From the NCBI RefSeq assembly GCF_000242615.2, contig NZ_KI912268.1, forward strand, positions 2,075,477 to 2,139,476: a stretch of 64,000 bases of DNA, given 5' to 3'. Positions 17,586-26,107 of this stretch are shown piece after piece. The stretch comes from Holophaga foetida DSM 6591 (GTDB lineage Bacteria; Acidobacteriota; Holophagae; Holophagales; Holophagaceae). The translations under genes were made by a program, and so were the position numbers. The first letter of the stretch is position 1, and each line of letters starts with the position of its first letter. The notes under the pieces are model-generated. The model was given only the letters and a program-made list of their open reading frames with translations, was not told where the DNA came from and ran no database searches.

Positions 17586-17706
17586 CTTTTATCCCCTTTA
17601 TCCCCTTCATCCTGGCTTAAAAAAGAAAAAGAAAGATTAGCCAGGATGAATGGGATAAAGCAAAAACAAAATAACGATTCAATATTTTTCTCTTTTTCAT
17701 CCTGGC
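17586..17706. repeat. Inverted repeat copies between the GxxExxY gene and res
   Basis: 17586-17630 carries the reverse copy (units TTATCCCCT-TTATCCCCT-TCATCCTGG, then CTTAAAAAAG). 17634-17661 is a forward copy (GATTAGC, CAGGATGAA, TGGGATAAA), and 17690-17706 is a partial reverse copy (TTTTTCATCCTGGC). As at 17034-17120 the first two are joined by an A-rich centre. The last partial copy ends about 18 bases upstream of the res start. Confidence 0.82.
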
Positions 17707-17724
17707 AAACAGTGTGGGTGGGTC

Positions 17725-20706
17725 ATGGCCAATCTTGAGAAGCAGGTGCGGGCGATGCAGGGGGGGCCGGTGCTTCCGGCGCTGTTGGGGGACAGGGTCG
17801 GGGCCTGGGCGGAGGCCGGGTACGAGGGGGTTACGCCCCTGACCGAGGCCCTGCTGAACCACTGGTTCGGCACGGAGCACGAGGAGGCTAGCTTCCACCC
17901 GGCCCAGCGGGTGGCCATCGAGACGGCCATCTATGTCCATGAGGTGCTGCGACGGGAGTTGCCTGCAGAAGGCGGCTTCCTCCATGGGCTGCACGAGCAC
18001 CTGGGGGCCCCGGAGGATCGGGATCCGCTCTTCGGCCCCTGGTGGTCCGACCCCCTGCCCCGCTATGGCTTCAAACTGGCCACGGGAACCGGCAAGACCT
18101 GGGTACTCCAGGCCCTGCTGGTCTGGCAGACCCTCAATCGCCTGGCCCTGGAGGGCCCTGCGGGGCGGCAGCTTGATGGCGAGGAAGGGGCGTGGCGCAA
18201 GAAGGCCTTTTCCACCCGCTGCCTGGTGGTGACGCCGGGACTGGTGGTCCACGACCGGCTGCTGGACGCCCTCCTGGGCACCCAGGACGAGCGCGGCAAC
18301 CGCCACTTGGAGACCGCCGATCTGCGGCGCTTCAGGGATCTCTTCCTCCCGGCGGAATGGGCGGATGCCTTCTTCGGCTCCTTCCGTCCCATGAACGGGC
18401 GCGACGTGACCGAGACCACCCCCCAGCCCGAGGCCTTCGCCCTGGTGGTCAACTGGCAGGCCCTGATGGACCGCAGCGGCGAGGAAGACGAAGCCCAGCA
18501 CCCTGCGGATCTGATGGAACTGCCCAAGTACGGCAGCGTCACCGAGCGAGGAAACCCCCGCTACCTGGTGCTACGAGAGTGGCTGGCCCAGGCACCCGAT
18601 CTGGTGATCTTCAACGATGAGGCCCACCACACGCACACCAACCCCGGCGAGAAGGGCTACCAAGGGGGTGAAGGCGCCTGGGAAGAAGCGCTCAACCTGA
18701 TCCGCGCCGAGCAGGAAACCCTGCACGGCGAAAGCCAGGGCTGGCGGGGCGACTTCAGCGCCACCCCCTTCTTCCAGGTGAGTGCGGGCAGGGGCAAGGC
18801 CAAGCGCCCGGTGCGCAAGTGGTTCCCCCACATTCTCTGCGACTACGGTCTGGCCCAGGCCCAGCGAGACATGCTGGTGAAACAGCTCTGGCTGGTGAAG
18901 GACCCCCGGCTGGATGGTGAGATCACGATCCCCCTGGCGGAGGAGGGCGTCCTGACCGACAGCCAGAAGGCCCTCATCGACGTGGGCCTGGCCAAGCGGG
19001 AGTGGGTAGAGAAGGGGCTTTCAGGCCTTGGCCTGAGCGCCATGCCCAAACTCCTGGTGGTGGCGGAGGACACCAGCCTCGCCGATCAGGCGGCAGACTT
19101 CATCTCCAAGCAGCGCACTGGGGAGTTCGGCCTCGTGCCGGACAGCGTGGCAGTACTGCACAGCAACCGGAAGGGCGAGCTGAAACCCGAGGAATACGCG
19201 TCCCTGCGCCGCAGGATCTTTGCGGCGGACAAGCGGGACGACCTCCAGGTCATCGTGAACGTCGCCATGCTCCAGGAAGGCTTCGACGTGAACTCCATCT
19301 GCGTCATTGTCTTCCTGCGGGCGGGCGAGAGCGCCATCCTGGTGGAGCAGGTCATCGGGCGCGGCCTGCGCCTCATGTTCCGCGCCGAGACCTGGCCGGA
19401 ACTCTGGCCCCAGAAGGTCCAGGATGCCCAGAGCCTCTGGGAGCACCGGGAGCCCGAGACGGCCCTGGACATGCTCTTCCTGGTGGACCACCCCAAGTTC
19501 CGCCAGAAGCTGCGGGATTTCGAGGAGGAGGAGGGCGTCGAAATCGGCGAAGGCAATGTGGACGAGGACCGTTCCGCTGCGGGCGACCTCATCACGGTGG
19601 CAGTGGACTCTGCCCGGGTACCGGGCAAGGATCTGGCCTGGCCCCTGGGCTTCTACCGGGAGGATCCCCCCGCCCCCCAGGTGCTTGACCTCCTGAAGGA
19701 GGGCTTCAAGCCCTTCGGCGATGGGCGGATCCTGGCGGCCCTGCGCATCAACAAGGGGGTCCAGTTCACCGAGGAGCACATGGCCACCGAAACCCAGAGG
19801 GTCTGGACGGCGGACCTCTCCTCCGACGCCCAACAGGCCCTGGCCAATATGGCCAGTCAGCTGGTGGAAGGCAGGCGGGGCCAGAGTTGGCTCACGGACC
19901 AGTGGGCCGACATGGTGGAAGTCGTCTCCCGGGTGGCCAAGCGTTCCCTCTTTCCCGACACCGACTTTGATCCCCTGACCCGGCCCGAGGATGCCAGGGT
20001 GCTGCGGAGGGAGGAGGTCCGCCAGCACCTCCTGAAGCAGCTCCAGGATGCGCGGGACCGCTGGCTGCAACGCCTCTACGAGGACCAGACCAGCGAGGTC
20101 GGCGTCACGGATTGGGGCTGGGCCTCCGAGCCGGAACTGGACGGCCGTGCTCCTGTGCTGAGGGGCCGGGAGAGCCGCCAGATCGCCAACGCACGCTGCG
20201 TCTTCCCTTCCATCTTCGAAGGTGCCCAGGGCGGCGGCCTGGAAAGGGACTTCATCGAGCAGGTGCTGGAGAAGTCCGGGGAGGTCCAGGCCTGGTCCAA
20301 GCCTTTGGAGCGACGCCACAGCCTGGCCCTGCGCTACCGGACCCGCTTCGGCGAACTGAGCCGCTACTGGCCAGACTTCGTGGTGCGCCTCGGCGACGAA
20401 ATGTGGCTCGTCGAAACCAAGGCCGTCCGGGATCGGGATTCCCAGAGCATCTGGGACAAGGCCAAGGCAGCCCTGGCCTGGTGCCGCACCGCCAGCGAAG
20501 CCCGGAGCCCTGACCAGCACCCGAGCGGAGCAGGCTGGAGCCAGCCACGCTCATGGCGCTACGCCATCCTCTTCGAAGACCAATGGGACCGCAAAGCCGC
20601 CGCCTTCCGCCCCCTGGCCGAGAAAGCCGAGGCCCTGACCCTGGCCTACCTGCGAGGCCAGGGCGAAACCGGCGAAGGCTCCCTGCTCAGCCTCATGCGC
20701 GAGTAA
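17725..20706 (+). CDS. res: Type III restriction endonuclease subunit Res (DEAH helicase-nuclease)
   Basis: 993 residues. Walker A LATGTGKT is near residue 116, DEAH (FNDEAHH) near 298, and the motif VI VEQVIGRGLRL near 542. The C-terminal SRYWPDFVVRLGDEM...VETKA near 880-905 is a PD-(D/E)XK nuclease site. It would translocate and cut DNA in complex with Mod. Start chosen at the ATG after GGGTGGG. Because Mod is needed for both recognition and protection, IS disruption of mod should leave Res inert (family knowledge). The frame is intact. Confidence 0.9.
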   Translation: MANLEKQVRAMQGGPVLPALLGDRVGAWAEAGYEGVTPLTEALLNHWFGTEHEEASFHPAQRVAIETAIYVHEVLRRELPAEGGFLHGLHEHLGAPEDRDPLFGPWWSDPLPRYGFKLATGTGKTWVLQALLVWQTLNRLALEGPAGRQLDGEEGAWRKKAFSTRCLVVTPGLVVHDRLLDALLGTQDERGNRHLETADLRRFRDLFLPAEWADAFFGSFRPMNGRDVTETTPQPEAFALVVNWQALMDRSGEEDEAQHPADLMELPKYGSVTERGNPRYLVLREWLAQAPDLVIFNDEAHHTHTNPGEKGYQGGEGAWEEALNLIRAEQETLHGESQGWRGDFSATPFFQVSAGRGKAKRPVRKWFPHILCDYGLAQAQRDMLVKQLWLVKDPRLDGEITIPLAEEGVLTDSQKALIDVGLAKREWVEKGLSGLGLSAMPKLLVVAEDTSLADQAADFISKQRTGEFGLVPDSVAVLHSNRKGELKPEEYASLRRRIFAADKRDDLQVIVNVAMLQEGFDVNSICVIVFLRAGESAILVEQVIGRGLRLMFRAETWPELWPQKVQDAQSLWEHREPETALDMLFLVDHPKFRQKLRDFEEEEGVEIGEGNVDEDRSAAGDLITVAVDSARVPGKDLAWPLGFYREDPPAPQVLDLLKEGFKPFGDGRILAALRINKGVQFTEEHMATETQRVWTADLSSDAQQALANMASQLVEGRRGQSWLTDQWADMVEVVSRVAKRSLFPDTDFDPLTRPEDARVLRREEVRQHLLKQLQDARDRWLQRLYEDQTSEVGVTDWGWASEPELDGRAPVLRGRESRQIANARCVFPSIFEGAQGGGLERDFIEQVLEKSGEVQAWSKPLERRHSLALRYRTRFGELSRYWPDFVVRLGDEMWLVETKAVRDRDSQSIWDKAKAALAWCRTASEARSPDQHPSGAGWSQPRSWRYAILFEDQWDRKAAAFRPLAEKAEALTLAYLRGQGETGEGSLLSLMRE

Positions 20707-20754
20707 TTCGCCCCCCCAAAATCCACCAGGATAAATAAACAAAACTTCGTTTTT

Positions 20755-20803
20755 TTCTTCATCCCCTTCATCCCCTTCATCCTGGCTAATTCTTTTTTTC
20801 TTA
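20755..20803 (-). repeat. 9-bp-phased repeat copy downstream of res
   Basis: Units CTTCATCCC, CTTCATCCC, CTTCATCCT then GGCTAATTC and a T-rich tail ending TTAA. Same family as the copies at 12.7, 17.0 and 17.6 kb; here a single copy in reverse orientation, with only a weak CCAGGATAAA remnant before it. Confidence 0.82.
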
Positions 20804-20969
20804 AAAACAAGAGCAAAAGTCACCAACATACCAAGGAGTAAAAACTAGCCTAAAAGTTCCTCCAAATACGCCTTTCAACCCTGCCAGAAACAGTGGCAGA
20901 GGCGAGGTAAACAGCTTCAAATGTCACCAAAAAAACAACCCGTGACGCCATTAACCTTTCCTTATCACT

Positions 20970-21030
20970 TTTCATCCTGGCTAAAAAGAAAAATATTTAG
21001 CCAGGATGAAGGGGATTAAGGGGATAAAAG
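20970..21030. repeat. Back-to-back repeat pair upstream of the folE end
   Basis: 20970-20990 is a short reverse copy (TTTTCATCCTGGCTAAAAAG) and 20996-21030 a full forward copy (ATTTAGC, CAGGATGAA, GGGGATTAA, GGGGATAAA). Joined at an A-rich centre, as in the other pairs. The folE stop is 11 bases further on, so this is the outer boundary of the repeat-bearing region. Confidence 0.82.
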
Positions 21031-21040
21031 ACGAAGTAAG

Positions 21041-21583
21041 TTACTCGAAGGCCTTGGGCGGCTTTTCCTTCCAGGCGCCACCCATCACGGTGGTCACCAC
21101 GGGGACGCCGGGGGTGCGCACGCCGCGGTGGGCCATGCAGGTGTGGACCGCCACCAGCTTGACGCCCCAGGCTACGGGGTGGAGGGATGCCTCCAGGGCC
21201 TGGGAGATCTGGTGGACCATGCGCTCCTGGACCTGGAGGCGGTGGGCGAAGGTCTGGACCAGCCGGGCGAGCTTGGAGAGGCCCACGGTCCCACCGGGGC
21301 CGGGGATGTACCCGATGGTGGCGAAGCCTTCAAAGGGGGCCAGGTGGTGTTCGCAGGTGCTCACGAAGGGCACCTTTTCCAGGATCACCGGGCAGGGCTC
21401 CAGTTCGCCGGGCAGGGGCGTCAGTTCCGTCATCGGGTCCACGCCGTACCCCTCCAGGCGTTCTTTCCAGAATTCAGCCACCCGCTTGGGGGTATCCCGC
21501 AGCTCGGGGGAATCCGGATCAACCCCCAGACCGACCAGCAGCTCCCGCACGGCCAGGGCGGCCCTCTTCTGGTCCACTGACAT
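21041..21583 (-). CDS. folE: GTP cyclohydrolase I
   Basis: 180 residues from the ATG at 21583, which has GGAGGTAGT just upstream; an upstream in-frame extension has no family similarity. It converts GTP to 7,8-dihydroneopterin triphosphate, the first step to folate or other pterins. The zinc ligands are visible in STCEHHLAPFEG (near residue 83) and HTCMAHRGV (near 153). FolE usually forms a homodecamer. The gene is divergent from purM, which starts 104 bases away. Confidence 0.96.
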   Translation of the reverse strand: MSVDQKRAALAVRELLVGLGVDPDSPELRDTPKRVAEFWKERLEGYGVDPMTELTPLPGELEPCPVILEKVPFVSTCEHHLAPFEGFATIGYIPGPGGTVGLSKLARLVQTFAHRLQVQERMVHQISQALEASLHPVAWGVKLVAVHTCMAHRGVRTPGVPVVTTVMGGAWKEKPPKAFE

Positions 21584-21687
21584 GACTACCTCCGCAAACA
21601 CCCCTAAGAGTGCCACCGAAAGGGGAATTCAGGGGCAGTGATCCGATCCGGCCCGGCCTGTGGGATCATGACTGTTGGAGAGGCATC

Positions 21688-22725
21688 ATGACCGACAAGA
21701 CCGTCAGCTACGCCACCTCGGGCGTGGACATCAACCGGCAGGACCAGGCTCTGGCCCGCATCAAGCCCCTGGTGAAGGCCACCAAGACCCCCGGCGTGCG
21801 CTCGGATATCGGGCTCTTCGGCGGCCTCTTCAGCGCCCAGTTCCCCGAGGCCAAGCCCATCCTGGTGGCCTCCATGGATGGCGTGGGCACCAAGATGAAG
21901 GTGGCCCGGCTCGCCGACACCTGGAACACGGTGGGGGGCGACCTGGTGAACCACTGCATCAACGACATCCTGGTGCAGGGAGCCCGGCCCCTCTTCTTCC
22001 TGGACTACATCGCCGCCCAGCGCCTGGAGCCCGAAGTCATCGAGCAGATCGTCACGGGCATGGCCGAGGCTTCCAAGGCCGCTGGCTGCGCCCTCATCGG
22101 TGGTGAACTGGCGGAGATGCCCGGCGTCTACGCCGAGGGTGAGGTGGATGTGGCCGGCACCATCGTGGGCCTGGTGGACGAGGGGGACCTCCTGCCCCGC
22201 CTCGACGCCCTGGCCGCCGGGGATGTGCTCATCGCCCTGCCCTCCTCCGGTCTCCACACCAATGGCTACTCCCTGGCCCGGAAGGTCTGTTTCGATGTCT
22301 GCGGCCTGAAGGTGGACGACACCTTCCCCGGAACCGACCAGACCGTGGCCGAAGCCCTGCTGGCGATCCACCGCAGCTACCTGGGCCTCCTCATGCCCCT
22401 GGTGAAGGAGCACAAGCTCCTGGCCATGGCCCACATCACCGGCGGCGGCCTCACGGACAACCTGCCCCGGGTCCTGCCAGGCCACCTCGACGCCGCCATC
22501 GACACCACTTCCTGGGAGATCCCCACCCTCTTCCGCTTCCTCATGGAGAAGAGCGGCACCAGCATCGAGGATGCCCGCCGCAGCTTCAACCTGGGCGTAG
22601 GCATGGTGCTCATCGCCAGCAAGGACGAAGCCCCGGCCATCCTGGCCCGCCTGAAGGAGCAGGGCGAGGCCGCCTGGGTCATCGGCGAGATGGTGGTCGG
22701 CAGCGGGAGCGTCGTCTACCGCTGA
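21688..22725 (+). CDS. purM: Phosphoribosylformylglycinamidine cyclo-ligase (AIR synthetase)
   Basis: 345 residues from the ATG at 21688 (upstream sequence in frame is not PurM-like). The start SYATSGVDINRQDQA, then VASMDGVGTKMK, GGDLVNHCINDILVQGA and ALPSSGLHTNGYSLAR are the classic PurM motifs for ATP and FGAM binding. It catalyses step 5 of purine synthesis. The start is divergent from folE. Its end overlaps the end of the convergent EAL gene by 10 bases. Confidence 0.97.
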   Translation: MTDKTVSYATSGVDINRQDQALARIKPLVKATKTPGVRSDIGLFGGLFSAQFPEAKPILVASMDGVGTKMKVARLADTWNTVGGDLVNHCINDILVQGARPLFFLDYIAAQRLEPEVIEQIVTGMAEASKAAGCALIGGELAEMPGVYAEGEVDVAGTIVGLVDEGDLLPRLDALAAGDVLIALPSSGLHTNGYSLARKVCFDVCGLKVDDTFPGTDQTVAEALLAIHRSYLGLLMPLVKEHKLLAMAHITGGGLTDNLPRVLPGHLDAAIDTTSWEIPTLFRFLMEKSGTSIEDARRSFNLGVGMVLIASKDEAPAILARLKEQGEAAWVIGEMVVGSGSVVYR

Positions 22726-24176
22726 TTGAAGAGCTCGTTGAAGGCCACGATCTGGCTGTCCTCGAGCAGATTCATCACCGCCTCCCCGTTCATGGGACGC
22801 CCCAAGAGATAGCCCTGGAAGGTCTTGCAGCCCATGCCCTCCAGGGCCGTTCTCTGGGCCTCGGTCTCCACCCCCTCGGCGATGACATCGATCCCCAGAT
22901 GGCTTCCCAGACTGAGGATGGTCTGGATGATCGGCGAGGCGGCCTCCTCCAGACTCTCGGGGTGCAACCCCTGCACGAAGGAGCGGTCGATCTTCAGGGT
23001 GTCGATGGGGAGACGCTGCAGGTAACTAAGGCATGAGTACCCGGTGCCGAAGTCATCGATACTGATGCGCACCCCCAGCCGTTTGAGCTCATGGATGGGC
23101 CCGGCGCCGGGGCTCCCCTGCTTGAGAAGGGAGCTCTCCGTGAGTTCCAGCTCCAGACAGAAGGCGGGGAGTCGGGTCTCCCGGAGCACCTTGGCCACCA
23201 GATCCACCCATTGGGGGTGGGCCATCTGAAAGGCCGACACGTTGACCGCGAGCCGGATGGGCTTGGGACTGAGGGCCTGCCAGGCGGCCGCTTCGCGGCA
23301 GGCGGTGCGCAGGACCCATTCCCCCAGGGGATGGATCAGACGGTTCTCCTCCGCCAGGGGGATGATCTTGGAAGGAGGCACCACTCCCAGCAGAGGGTGC
23401 TCCCAGCGCAGGAGCGCCTCCATCCCCAGAAGGCGGCCATCCGCCGCCGCCAGGGGTTGGAAGTTCAGCTTGAGGCCCCCGGCGGCAATGGCTTCTCCCA
23501 GGTAACTCTCCAGCTCACGGCGTTCCAGGAAGGCCTCGCTCAGGGTGGCCGTGGTGCACTGGATCCGGTTTCCGCCCTCACTGCTGGCCCTCCTGGCCGC
23601 ACTCTCCGCATGCTGGAAGAGGGTGATGGCATCTCCCCCATCCTGGGGAAATAGACTGATGCCAATGCTGGCGGTGAAGTGCAGGTGCCGGGAACCCACC
23701 CGGAAGGGGATACGGAGGGCATCCATGACGGACTGCGCCACCCGGGAAGGTTCGAAGGGATCGTGAACCGTGGGCAAGAGGATCATGAAGCGATCCCCGC
23801 CCAGGGAGGCCAGGGTGTCGCCCAGGTGGAGGGGTGCCCCCACCCGCTTGGCCATCTGGCGCACCAGTTCATCCATGTCCCGGAAACTCAGGGTCTGGGC
23901 CATGGTCTCGAAACGGTCGATGGTGATGTACAGGAGGGCGGCGTAATGGTTCCCCCGGGTTGCCAGCTGGGTGGCCTGTTCGAGGCGATCCTGAAGCCGG
24001 AAGCGGTTGGGCAGACCGGTGATGGGATCCTGCTGCCGCATGGCGGAGAGCTCGGCCTTGAGGAGGTGGATCTCCGCGCGGGACTGGGCCAGCTGGTCCA
24101 GCACGTCCGCCGGATTCAGCGATCTGACGGGTGCTAGTTCCCCTTCCGCTTCCTTGACGGGCTTCACAACCGACAC
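22716..24176 (-). CDS. EAL-domain c-di-GMP phosphodiesterase with degenerate GGDEF domain
   Basis: 486 residues. An N-terminal coiled segment (about 25-50) leads to a GGDEF domain whose active motif reads GGDRF (near residue 126), so cyclase activity is doubtful and it may bind GTP as a regulator. The EAL domain keeps EALLRW (near 251), ELTES (near 350), DDFGTGYS (near 378), KIDRSFV and AEGVET, so c-di-GMP hydrolysis is likely. No membrane segment, hence cytoplasmic. The start is GTG at 24176, or GTG at 24167, which has better GGAG spacing. Confidence 0.9.
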   Translation of the reverse strand: MSVVKPVKEAEGELAPVRSLNPADVLDQLAQSRAEIHLLKAELSAMRQQDPITGLPNRFRLQDRLEQATQLATRGNHYAALLYITIDRFETMAQTLSFRDMDELVRQMAKRVGAPLHLGDTLASLGGDRFMILLPTVHDPFEPSRVAQSVMDALRIPFRVGSRHLHFTASIGISLFPQDGGDAITLFQHAESAARRASSEGGNRIQCTTATLSEAFLERRELESYLGEAIAAGGLKLNFQPLAAADGRLLGMEALLRWEHPLLGVVPPSKIIPLAEENRLIHPLGEWVLRTACREAAAWQALSPKPIRLAVNVSAFQMAHPQWVDLVAKVLRETRLPAFCLELELTESSLLKQGSPGAGPIHELKRLGVRISIDDFGTGYSCLSYLQRLPIDTLKIDRSFVQGLHPESLEEAASPIIQTILSLGSHLGIDVIAEGVETEAQRTALEGMGCKTFQGYLLGRPMNGEAVMNLLEDSQIVAFNELFNQR

Positions 24177-24285
24177 TCCATGAAGATCATGCTATTGCGC
24201 CCAATTTATCCCAGTAGAACGATACTTGCTCCAGGAAATAGTTGCCCTCGCATTCGCCCTGCCAGAATGTAGGAAGGAGTGCACC

Positions 24286-25137
24286 ATGTCTGGCCATCTG
24301 ATCCTCGTACCAACCCCCCTGGGAAACCTGGGCGACATGACCCTCCGGGCCACCGAGAGTCTCCGGAACTGCGACCTGGTGGCCTGCGAGGACACCCGGC
24401 GGACAGGGGGGCTCCTCAAGCACCTGGAGATCGACAAACCCCTGCAGCGCTTCGATGACCACGCAGGACAGGCAGCTTTCGAGCGGGTGTCCCTGGCCCT
24501 CCGCTCAGGGCAGACCGTTGCCTACTGCTCCGACGCGGGCATGCCCGGAGTCAATGATCCCGGCTTCGAACTGGCCCGCCTGGCCAGGGAGGCCGGTGTG
24601 CGGGTCACCGTCCTGCCGGGGCCTTCGGCCGTGACCCTGGCGGTGGTGGCCTCGGGGCTCCCCAGTCACGCCTTCACCTTCCTGGGGTACCTGCCCTCCC
24701 GCAGCGAGCCCAGGCAAACCTTCCTCAAGCGGCTCGGCGGAAGGGAAGAAACCATCGTGGTCTTCGAGACCCCGCATCGCATCCATGAAACATTGTCCGA
24801 GCTGGAGGAGATCCTCCCGGATCGGGAGATTGCCCTGGGTCGGGAACTCACCAAGCTCCACGAGAGCTGGTACCGGGGCACCCCCACCCAGGTCCGCCAG
24901 CAGCTGGGCTCAGAAGGGCGGGGAGAGATGGTGCTCGTCATCGCCGGAGCCAGCGCCAAGCGGACAGTCACCGAGACCGATCAACTCTTCGATGGCAGCG
25001 CGCTTCCGGAATGGGCCTGCACCTTCCTCGACGCCGCCCGGGAAGGGGGCATGACCCTCCGGGAGGCTGTAAAACCCCTGGCCAGACACCTGGGGGTGAA
25101 CCCCTCGGAGATGTACCGGATCGCCGCAGAGCGATAA
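24286..25137 (+). CDS. rsmI: 16S rRNA 2'-O-ribose C1402 methyltransferase
   Basis: 283 residues from the ATG at 24286, behind AAGGAG. The N-terminus M-S-G-H-L-I-L-V-P-T-P-L-G-N-L-G-D and CEDTRRTGGLLKH, SDAGMPGVNDPG, and LPGPSAVTLA are hallmark RsmI (tetrapyrrole-methylase fold) motifs. It methylates the ribose of C1402 in the 30S decoding centre using SAM. A C-terminal extension of about 45 residues with a helical end is seen in many members. Confidence 0.95.
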   Translation: MSGHLILVPTPLGNLGDMTLRATESLRNCDLVACEDTRRTGGLLKHLEIDKPLQRFDDHAGQAAFERVSLALRSGQTVAYCSDAGMPGVNDPGFELARLAREAGVRVTVLPGPSAVTLAVVASGLPSHAFTFLGYLPSRSEPRQTFLKRLGGREETIVVFETPHRIHETLSELEEILPDREIALGRELTKLHESWYRGTPTQVRQQLGSEGRGEMVLVIAGASAKRTVTETDQLFDGSALPEWACTFLDAAREGGMTLREAVKPLARHLGVNPSEMYRIAAER

Positions 25138-25246
25138 TCGTTCATCAATTATATTTTCAGTAGTGCGCTTGTAGAAAAAAGCATGACAAGGCTCGAATTC
25201 GATGCCATCCTTCCTTGTAATCTGACTCCCTTTTTTTCCCAAGCCC

Positions 25247-26107
25247 ATGAGCGACCAAGAATCCAAAAATCTCCAGGTTTTCACCAGCGGCTCCTTGAGG
25301 CTCACGATCCTCAAGCGGGACCCCGTCCCCACCAAGGCCCTCTCAGGCCGTAACGTCTGGACCCTCATGCTCCCGACGGCCCCCATCCGGGTCTTCACGG
25401 GTGAGGATCACGAGGAGGGAGTGGTGCCCCGGGGCAGCTTGGCCCTGTTCCTGCCGGGCTTCGGGCATACCCTGAAGCGCCATCAGGCGGACACGCCCTT
25501 CGGCTACACGGCCCTGGAGCTGGAAGGCCCCTTCCCCGAGCCCATGCTTACCATCCTCCAGCACCCGCCGCGGCGCTGGCAGGAGCAGAGCTTCACGGCC
25601 CTGAGGAGCCAGAGCCTCAAGCAGCTCTTCACCATCTTCACCCAGGAGATGATCCATCCCGATGGGCTCCAGCTCATGACCCGGGAGCTCTTCCTGATCC
25701 TCTTCGGCGCCGAGCTGGGACGCCTCAGCGAAAAGGAGGAGGTCGGCCGCTTCCCCTATCGCCTCAACCGCTCCGTGCTCCAGCTGGTCCTGGACCACAT
25801 GGAGGCCCACCTGGGCGCCAAGAACAGCGTGCCGGACCTGGCCAAGCTGGCCCGGTGCACCCCGGACCACTTCATCCGCCTCTTCCGGGAGGCCACCAGC
25901 GCCACCCCGCACCAGTACCTGATCGAGCGACGCCTTCAGAGGGCCGTGCAGCTGCTCTCTGACGGGGAGCGCCCCTCCGATGTGGCGACCACCCTTGGCT
26001 TCTATGACGCCAGCGCATTCACCCGGGCCTTCAAGACCCGCTTCGGCGTCCCCCCCAGCCAGTATGCCCAGGAAGCCTACGACCGCCAGTTCAACCGGAA
26101 GTCATGA
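25247..26107 (+). CDS. AraC-family transcriptional regulator
   Basis: 286 residues. The last ~100 residues contain the two HTH motifs of AraC proteins (VPDLAKLARCTPDHFIRLF near 195 and PSDVATTLGFYDASAFTRAFK near 244), ending with FGVPPSQYAQ. The N-terminal 160 residues look like a cupin-type sensor (GSLALFLPGFGHTLKRH). The ligand is unknown. It overlaps mutL by 4 bases (ATGA), an unusual pairing that ties mutL translation to this gene. No clear ribosome-binding site before its ATG. Confidence 0.85.
   Translation: MSDQESKNLQVFTSGSLRLTILKRDPVPTKALSGRNVWTLMLPTAPIRVFTGEDHEEGVVPRGSLALFLPGFGHTLKRHQADTPFGYTALELEGPFPEPMLTILQHPPRRWQEQSFTALRSQSLKQLFTIFTQEMIHPDGLQLMTRELFLILFGAELGRLSEKEEVGRFPYRLNRSVLQLVLDHMEAHLGAKNSVPDLAKLARCTPDHFIRLFREATSATPHQYLIERRLQRAVQLLSDGERPSDVATTLGFYDASAFTRAFKTRFGVPPSQYAQEAYDRQFNRKS

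Larger units (their letters stand above)
20707..21040. other. Gene-free stretch with repeats between res and folE
   Basis: 334 bases, more AT-rich than its surroundings. A reverse-orientation repeat copy lies at 20755-20803, and a reverse plus forward pair at 20970-20990 and 20996-21030. The middle part (20810-20960) shows nothing I recognise. This is the right edge of the accessory island. Confidence 0.7.

Noticed and set aside
12730..21030. CRISPR array
   Set aside because: The repeats are inverted, unevenly spaced and without unique spacers of constant length, and no cas genes are present.
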